Position numbers and translations under genes: made by a program
Assembly (NCBI GenBank): GCA_030429545.1
Contig: JAUIFF010000007.1
Span: 1 to 64,000 of the forward strand
DNA length: 64,000 bases
Origin: Polyangia bacterium
GTDB taxonomy: Bacteria > Myxococcota_A > Polyangia > Nannocystales > Nannocystaceae
Reading direction: 5' to 3'
Shown: one piece after another, positions 59,896 through 64,000 of the stretch
How positions within the stretch are numbered: the stretch's first letter is position 1
Layout of the letters: each line of letters opens with the position of its first letter
The notes under the pieces: generated by a model
The model's input: only the letters and a program-made list of their open reading frames with translations
Told to the model about the DNA's origin: nothing
Database searches by the model: none

Positions 59896-60471
59896 TTACC
59901 ACGGCGTCCGCAGTCGCCCGATCAAGCCGTTGAGCTTGCCGAGCCACAGTCGCATACTGTCGATCGACGGAGGATTGCGGATCCGCAGCAACAGTTTGAG
60001 CACGCTTTGGGCCGACTGGGTCATGGCCAACAACAGCCGCAGGCGCTCTAGGTCGTAGAGCTCCCGCTCCTGTGGTGCGCTCGCCTCGACCTCCTCGATC
60101 GCAGCTTCGAGGGCCAGTCGCACGGACTCGACAAGCATCCACTCGCGCGTGCGCAAGATGTCGGCAATCGTTGGCCAGACATCGACGACCGCCTCAAACG
60201 GAGCGTTGCGATGGGCCGATACCGGCCGCACAAGGCCGAACCTTTGCAACTCGGCAATGCTGCCGCTCACCAGCGATCGACTCACCCCGAGGGCCTGCGA
60301 AAGTCCGACCTGGGTCTGCGGTTGCTTGCGCAGCGCGAGCAGTGACCAGATCCGACCGTGGATCGACTTGAAACCCCAGTAGGCGATGAACTCGCCGATC
60401 GCGTTGCAGACGAGCAGGATCCTGCGTTCAAGGTGGTCCGGCGAGCCTGGGGCTGTGGCCTTGGCATTCAT
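59896..60471 (-). CDS. MarR/GbsR-type transcription regulator
   Basis: A 191-residue winged-helix protein starting at ATG 60471. The helix-turn-helix is KQPQTQVGLSQALGVSRSLVSGSIAELQRFGLVRPV, preceded by FIAYWGFKSIHGRIWSLLAL, which is the GbsR-family pattern. The C-terminal half is helical and probably forms the dimer. It is divergent from menF, and three 22-base inverted repeats (TTGTTC-N10-GAACAA) sit in and beyond the intergenic region. This makes it the best candidate for binding them (inference). Confidence 0.85.
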   Translation of the reverse strand: MNAKATAPGSPDHLERRILLVCNAIGEFIAYWGFKSIHGRIWSLLALRKQPQTQVGLSQALGVSRSLVSGSIAELQRFGLVRPVSAHRNAPFEAVVDVWPTIADILRTREWMLVESVRLALEAAIEEVEASAPQERELYDLERLRLLLAMTQSAQSVLKLLLRIRNPPSIDSMRLWLGKLNGLIGRLRTPW

Positions 60472-60524
60472 ACGGAGCCACACGATAGCACCCTTACGCG
60501 CGGATCACTCGTGGCCCAAGGCCT

Positions 60525-60546
60525 TTGTTCACGAACATGTGAACAA
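60525..60546. promoter_or_regulatory. Inverted-repeat operator 1 in the menF promoter region
   Basis: TTGTTCAC-N6-GTGAACAA is a perfect 22-base inverted repeat, 54 bases after the regulator start and 73 bases before the menF start. Two more sites with the same half-site spacing follow, which argues for a specific operator rather than chance. Confidence 0.7.
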
Positions 60547-60608
60547 ATTATTTCTCACAGAAAATAAAAGAATGGCCTACTTGCACACCTCAATGACTTC
60601 CAACATAT

Positions 60609-60630
60609 TTGTTCACAAATGCTTGAACAA
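60609..60630. promoter_or_regulatory. Inverted-repeat operator 2 containing the menF start codon
   Basis: TTGTTCA-N8-TGAACAA has the same 22-base length and half-sites as operator 1. The menF ATG (60619-60621) lies between the two half-sites, so a bound protein would block transcription initiation or elongation directly at the start. Confidence 0.7.
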
Positions 60631-62052
60631 CAGATTGAGCGCTGGCCAGCATCGCCGCTTACGGCCGCCGTTACCGGTTCGGAGGTCACCGCCGGAGCAC
60701 TCGATCCACGTCCGCGCCAAGCGCCTCCGGCCACGCTGGCAAGAATTGCGTTTGAGCTCGATACTGCCGATCCTTTCGACTTTATCGACATTGCTCACCA
60801 GCATGGCAGCTCGTTTTTTGCCTGGCAACGCGGTGCGACTGGACCGGGATGGATCGCACTCGGCTCCCTGTGGCAATGCCCAACCACAGGCCCGGAAGGT
60901 TTTGAGCGCGCCCAAAGCTTTTGTTCAAGGATTCAAGAACAAGCGTTTGGGGACGAATCCGGTCCACTACTCGTCGGCGGATTTCCATTTTCCCCCCAGT
61001 CGGCTGTCCCCCACGGCCTCTACGTCCCCCAACTTGTCATCTCCCGTGACGAGTCTGGCCGCACACGGATTTGCTTTCACCGGGTCGTTCGCTCCAAATC
61101 CCAGCTCTACGAGCAAATTCAGGAGCTTCGAAGCAACTACCGGAAAATCCTCGAAAGACTCGGGCGACCGTCTTTGCAGCCAACGCAGGACCGGCTTCAC
61201 GACTCGCCAGTGCTCGACGAGTCGTACCAAAGTTGGTGTCGCCGGGTTCAAGATGCTCGCCAAGCGATTGTTCGTGGAAATCTCGACAAGGTTGTTTTGG
61301 CGCGCTCGGTCGGTCACCTCGCACCCGGCGGGTTTGACCCGGCAGCCACGGCCCGCCGACTTCGGAGCAACCATCCCCGCGCCGTTACGTTTGCGATGTC
61401 GCTACCGCACACGGCCGACCGGCTCGCCTTTGTCGGGGCAACCCCCGAACCGTTGGTAGAGGTCGATCGTCACCGGGTAGCAACTCGCGCAATCGCCGGA
61501 ACGCTTCCGCGTGGCGCTTCGCCAGCCGACGACGACGCGCAAGCCCAACGGCTACTGCAGTCGCCCAAGGATCGACACGAGCATCAACTCGTGGTCGATA
61601 TGCTTGCGCGCCGCCTCGGTGAAACATGTACATCCATCCATATTTCACCCACCGCCGTGCTGCGGCTACCGCGGGTCATGCACCTGCAGGCGCACCTCGT
61701 CGGCCACCAACCCAATCCCGGCGGGGTGATCGACTGGGTGCGTCGTCTGCATCCTTCGCCCGCGGTCGGCGGATGGCCTAGCCGCGAGGCCACCGACTAC
61801 CTCGCAGCCCACGAACCCCTCGACCGCGGCCCCTACGCGGCGCCAATCGGCTGGGTCGATGCAGACGGCAGCGGGCAGTTCTTTGTCGCGATCCGCTCGG
61901 CCCTTCTCCAGGGCAATCGGGCGACAGCCTATGCCGGAGCCGGAATCGTCGCCGCGTCCGACCCCGATGCCGAGTGGCGTGAAACCCAACACAAACTCGG
62001 CTCTGTCGCCGATGCACTTGTGCCCGCGACGACCACGGAGTTACTGGGATGA
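60619..62052 (+). CDS. menF: Isochorismate synthase
   Basis: A 477-residue enzyme converting chorismate to isochorismate, the first step of menaquinone synthesis. Conserved chorismate-binding motifs are GNLDKVVLARS (catalytic Lys), RAIAGTLPRG, KDRHEHQLVVDMLARRLG, LHPSPAVGGWP and ERG-like LDRGPYAAPIGW, then YAGAGIVAASDPDAEWRE. An anthranilate synthase or siderophore EntC is less likely because menD follows with an ATGA overlap. The start ATG 60619 lies inside an operator-like inverted repeat, and a third such site is inside the coding sequence at 60921. Confidence 0.94.
   Translation: MLEQQIERWPASPLTAAVTGSEVTAGALDPRPRQAPPATLARIAFELDTADPFDFIDIAHQHGSSFFAWQRGATGPGWIALGSLWQCPTTGPEGFERAQSFCSRIQEQAFGDESGPLLVGGFPFSPQSAVPHGLYVPQLVISRDESGRTRICFHRVVRSKSQLYEQIQELRSNYRKILERLGRPSLQPTQDRLHDSPVLDESYQSWCRRVQDARQAIVRGNLDKVVLARSVGHLAPGGFDPAATARRLRSNHPRAVTFAMSLPHTADRLAFVGATPEPLVEVDRHRVATRAIAGTLPRGASPADDDAQAQRLLQSPKDRHEHQLVVDMLARRLGETCTSIHISPTAVLRLPRVMHLQAHLVGHQPNPGGVIDWVRRLHPSPAVGGWPSREATDYLAAHEPLDRGPYAAPIGWVDADGSGQFFVAIRSALLQGNRATAYAGAGIVAASDPDAEWRETQHKLGSVADALVPATTTELLG
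60921..60942. promoter_or_regulatory. Third operator-like inverted repeat, inside menF
   Basis: TTGTTC-N10-GAACAA keeps the same half-sites and 22-base length but loses the outer symmetry of the inner bases. It sits about 300 bases into menF. It could support DNA looping or roadblock repression. Chance is possible for a single copy, but three sites in 420 bases is unlikely. Confidence 0.5.
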
Positions 62053-63944
62053 GCACCCCTCGCGTGCAGCCACGAGCGCAGCCGCCGGTCAACAACGACT
62101 CGGCGTCTGCCCTGACACGCGCTCTCTCGCAGTACAATTGTGTATACACAAAAACTGGCGAAGCTCGTCATCAGCCCGACCCACGCATCGCCCAGGCAAA
62201 CGCGGCAGCCGCAGAGGCAGTGGTGTATGCCATGTGCCTTGCTGGGGTCGAACACGCGGTTGTTTCCCCGGGCTCACGCAACACGCCTGTCCTCCTGGCC
62301 CTCCAGGCAAATTCCGCGATCGACGTTACTGTTGTTTTGGATGAGCGAACCGCCGGGTTTTATGCCCTCGGGCTTGCACGTACCGGCACCAAACCGGTTG
62401 TACTTGTATGCACATCTGGCTCGGCGGGGGCACACTACGCAGCGGCCATCGCCGAAGCCAACCACAGCCGGCTCCCGTTAATTGCGATCACGGCCGATCG
62501 GCCGGCGCGTCTGCACAACTGCGGCGCGCCCCAAACCATGGCCCAGGCACAGCTGTTTGCCGGCCAAACCCGCGGGTTTTGTCAGCTCGAAGCCCCCACG
62601 GCCAGCACCAACCCCGACCAGTGGCTGGCCCACAGCCACAAACTTTTTGCACAAGCAACTTCTGTGCACCCGGGGCCGGTCCACCTCAACCTCAGGTTTG
62701 CAAAGCCGCTGTGGAGCCACAAGCCCCGGTCGCCCTACACCCCCACAGCGCGGCCAGAACCATTGCCGTCAAGCCCACACACGGGAGTACTCGAACCCAA
62801 GCTTGTCAGCACCCTCGCCACTAGCCTGGGTGGCGTCACCCGTGGGGCGATTGTCTGTGGCCCACAGCTCGGGGCAGACAACCCCGCACTCGCGCGGGCG
62901 ATTGCAAAACTCGCCACGCAGCTCGGCTGGCCCCTCGTCGGCGAGCCCCTCATGGGTTGTGTGGGGTCGACACCCGCCCCACAAATCGCCTACGCAGATT
63001 TGTTTTTACGAACACCCCAGGTACAGCAGGAGCTCGCCCCTGAACTTGTGCTGCGCTTTGGCGCCATGCCGACCTCAAAGTTCGTTGGGCAATGGCTCGA
63101 AGCCCACGCCCGTGGCCGTACCCTGTTGGTCGATCCGGCTGCCCAGTGGCTCGACCCGACAAAAGGTGTAGACACACTTATTTCGGCCGAGCCCGTCGAA
63201 CTTTGTCGGCAACTGTGTCGCCAACTCCCGCCCAGCCAATCAGCCAGCCGGGACTATCTCAATGTATTTCGCGCACGCGACCAACAGACAGCCCGGGTTG
63301 TGCAGGCGCGCGACAGCCTGTGGTGGGAGGGCAGCATTTCGCGCACCATCGCCCAGACACTGGCACCGGGCACCCCCGTGCATATCGGCAACAGCAACGC
63401 CGTGCGCGACCTCGGCAGTTTTGCCCAAGCTCAGGCCAACGGCCTGCGGGTCCTCGGCAGCCGTGGGGTCAATGGCATCGATGGCAACGTGGCAACCGCC
63501 CTCGGTGAGATGCAAGCAGCCAAGGCCCGCGGCGTGTTGGTCTGTGGCGACCTCACCCTGCGCCATGACCTCGGTACACTGCTCAACGCCACGGGTGAGC
63601 TCCCAACCGACCTCACGGTGGTTGTCATCCAAAACGGCGGAGGCGGCATCTTCCGGCAATTGCCGATTTCCTCCCACCCTGTGGCCTTTGAGAAGTTCTT
63701 TTTGACCCCGCGCCAAAGTGTGCTCTCAGGGTTTTGCCAAGCCGCACACATCACCTACCGGCATGTTCGCAACCACCGCGAACTCGTCGACTCCCTTGTA
63801 GACACAACATCTCCAGGTACGAACGGGCTGTGTGTCATCGAAGTGGAGGTCGACGGCGCTGCCAGTGAAAATACGCGAAGACAACTGCTTGGGGAGCTGG
63901 CCACGACCCTTACCGCCCCCGGTCCACAGGCCGACTTGCCATAG
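62049..63944 (+). CDS. menD: SEPHCHC synthase (menaquinone synthesis)
   Basis: A 631-residue thiamine-diphosphate enzyme adding succinyl-semialdehyde from 2-oxoglutarate to isochorismate. Signatures are VVSPGSRNTP and LDERTAGFYALGLAR, with SGSAGAHYAAAIAEAN. The ThDP/Mg motif spans GVNGIDGNVATALGEM, CGDLTLRHDLGTLLN and IQNGGGGIF. The N-terminus has about 45 extra residues before the conserved domain, containing the palindrome TGTATACACA (62141-62150). The start overlaps the menF stop (ATGA). Confidence 0.96.
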   Translation: MSTPRVQPRAQPPVNNDSASALTRALSQYNCVYTKTGEARHQPDPRIAQANAAAAEAVVYAMCLAGVEHAVVSPGSRNTPVLLALQANSAIDVTVVLDERTAGFYALGLARTGTKPVVLVCTSGSAGAHYAAAIAEANHSRLPLIAITADRPARLHNCGAPQTMAQAQLFAGQTRGFCQLEAPTASTNPDQWLAHSHKLFAQATSVHPGPVHLNLRFAKPLWSHKPRSPYTPTARPEPLPSSPHTGVLEPKLVSTLATSLGGVTRGAIVCGPQLGADNPALARAIAKLATQLGWPLVGEPLMGCVGSTPAPQIAYADLFLRTPQVQQELAPELVLRFGAMPTSKFVGQWLEAHARGRTLLVDPAAQWLDPTKGVDTLISAEPVELCRQLCRQLPPSQSASRDYLNVFRARDQQTARVVQARDSLWWEGSISRTIAQTLAPGTPVHIGNSNAVRDLGSFAQAQANGLRVLGSRGVNGIDGNVATALGEMQAAKARGVLVCGDLTLRHDLGTLLNATGELPTDLTVVVIQNGGGGIFRQLPISSHPVAFEKFFLTPRQSVLSGFCQAAHITYRHVRNHRELVDSLVDTTSPGTNGLCVIEVEVDGAASENTRRQLLGELATTLTAPGPQADLP

Positions 63945-63987
63945 TTTCCGCACCACCGCACGCCCATCACTTGTATCTGCAAACGCC

Positions 63988-64000
63988 ATGACACCCACAT
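63988..64000 (+). CDS. Possible start of the next gene, cut by the window edge
   Basis: ATG 63988 begins an open frame (ATG ACA CCC ACA) that runs off the window, 43 bases after menD. The next menaquinone gene (menH or menB in many operons) would be expected here, but only four codons are visible. Confidence 0.3.

Larger units (their letters stand above)
945..63981. repeat. Highly iterated degenerate palindrome TGYA-NN-TRCA, scattered
   Basis: Strict matches seen by reading the sequence start at 945, 4440, 5849, 6215, 7221, 9202, 12256, 12402, 15312, 19303, 20622, 20979, 22022, 23708, 25882, 25888, 29011, 29066, 29424, 29896, 33279, 35191, 39248, 40540, 43042, 43972, 44851, 51169, 52784, 53501, 55731, 56686 and 63972 (33 sites). 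A related form TGYA-NN-CACA starts at 2265, 16094, 28886, 30096, 33120, 34188, 34816, 36264, 57336, 59860, 62141, 62405, 63167 and 63797. Many copies extend to TTGYA-NN-TRCAA. Chance expectation for the strict form at about 62% GC is roughly two. Sites lie in coding and non-coding DNA alike, so this is a genome-level element rather than an operator of one gene. Confidence 0.75.

Noticed and set aside
1..64000. CRISPR arrays, tRNA/rRNA genes, insertion sequences, prophage genes
   Set aside because: No regularly spaced 25-40 base repeats, no cloverleaf or rRNA sequence, and no transposase, integrase or phage protein motifs were seen on either strand. The tandem repeats present are all in-frame protein stalks.

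Overview
The window looks like a chromosome segment from a Gram-negative, high-GC bacterium (about 60-63% GC by eye), most likely a myxobacterium-type member of Myxococcota, close to the Nannocystis/Plesiocystis group. This is inferred from several lipoproteins with Thr/Asp-Pro stalks, MopE-like metal-binding repeats, FG-GAP repeats, very large signalling proteins and menaquinone genes. There are no rRNA or tRNA genes, CRISPR arrays, transposases or phage genes. No gene-free stretch exceeds 300 bases.

Layout. 1-5351: a truncated FG-GAP lipoprotein, then a response-regulator/cyclase and histidine kinase pair. 5364-13702: a HisN-type phosphatase, then an Hsp90-like (GHKL) ATPase overlapping a 1924-residue partner. 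13803-20168: a peptide transporter, a small monooxygenase, queG, and two secreted lipoproteins, the second thrombospondin-like. 20223-27056 (minus strand): a patatin, an RND efflux pump with its adaptor, and a di-haem peroxidase. 27246-32222: a second complete Hsp90-like ATPase, an SH3b fragment, a Baeyer-Villiger-type monooxygenase and a class V PLP enzyme. 32498-39118: a 1730-residue kinase/ATPase/histidine-kinase fusion and two small secreted proteins. 39309-45304: an XRE-cupin regulator, an SDR plus QueA-like pair, and a hybrid histidine kinase. 45329-51989: a Coq4-like protein, a PhnD-like lipoprotein, an XRE regulator, a TonB-type receptor, a membrane protein and a repeat-stalk lipoprotein. 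52269-57845: a tight molybdenum-cofactor operon (NuoEF-like flavoprotein, moeA, moeA-PBP fusion, mobA). 57875-64000: an ArsA-like ATPase, map, a GbsR/MarR-type regulator and the start of a menaquinone operon (menF-menD).

The most unusual signal belongs to no gene. A degenerate palindrome, TGYA-NN-TRCA (for example TGTATCTACA, TGCATCTGCA), occurs at least 33 times. Base composition predicts roughly two. It sits in coding and non-coding DNA, often forces A-ending Ala/Val/Thr codons that the neighbouring sequence avoids, and in several places lies right beside terminators or stop codons. It behaves like a highly iterated genomic element. Other leads are the Hsp90-like gene set, with its catalytically degenerate giant partner, and a set of 22-bp operators, one of which contains the menF start codon.
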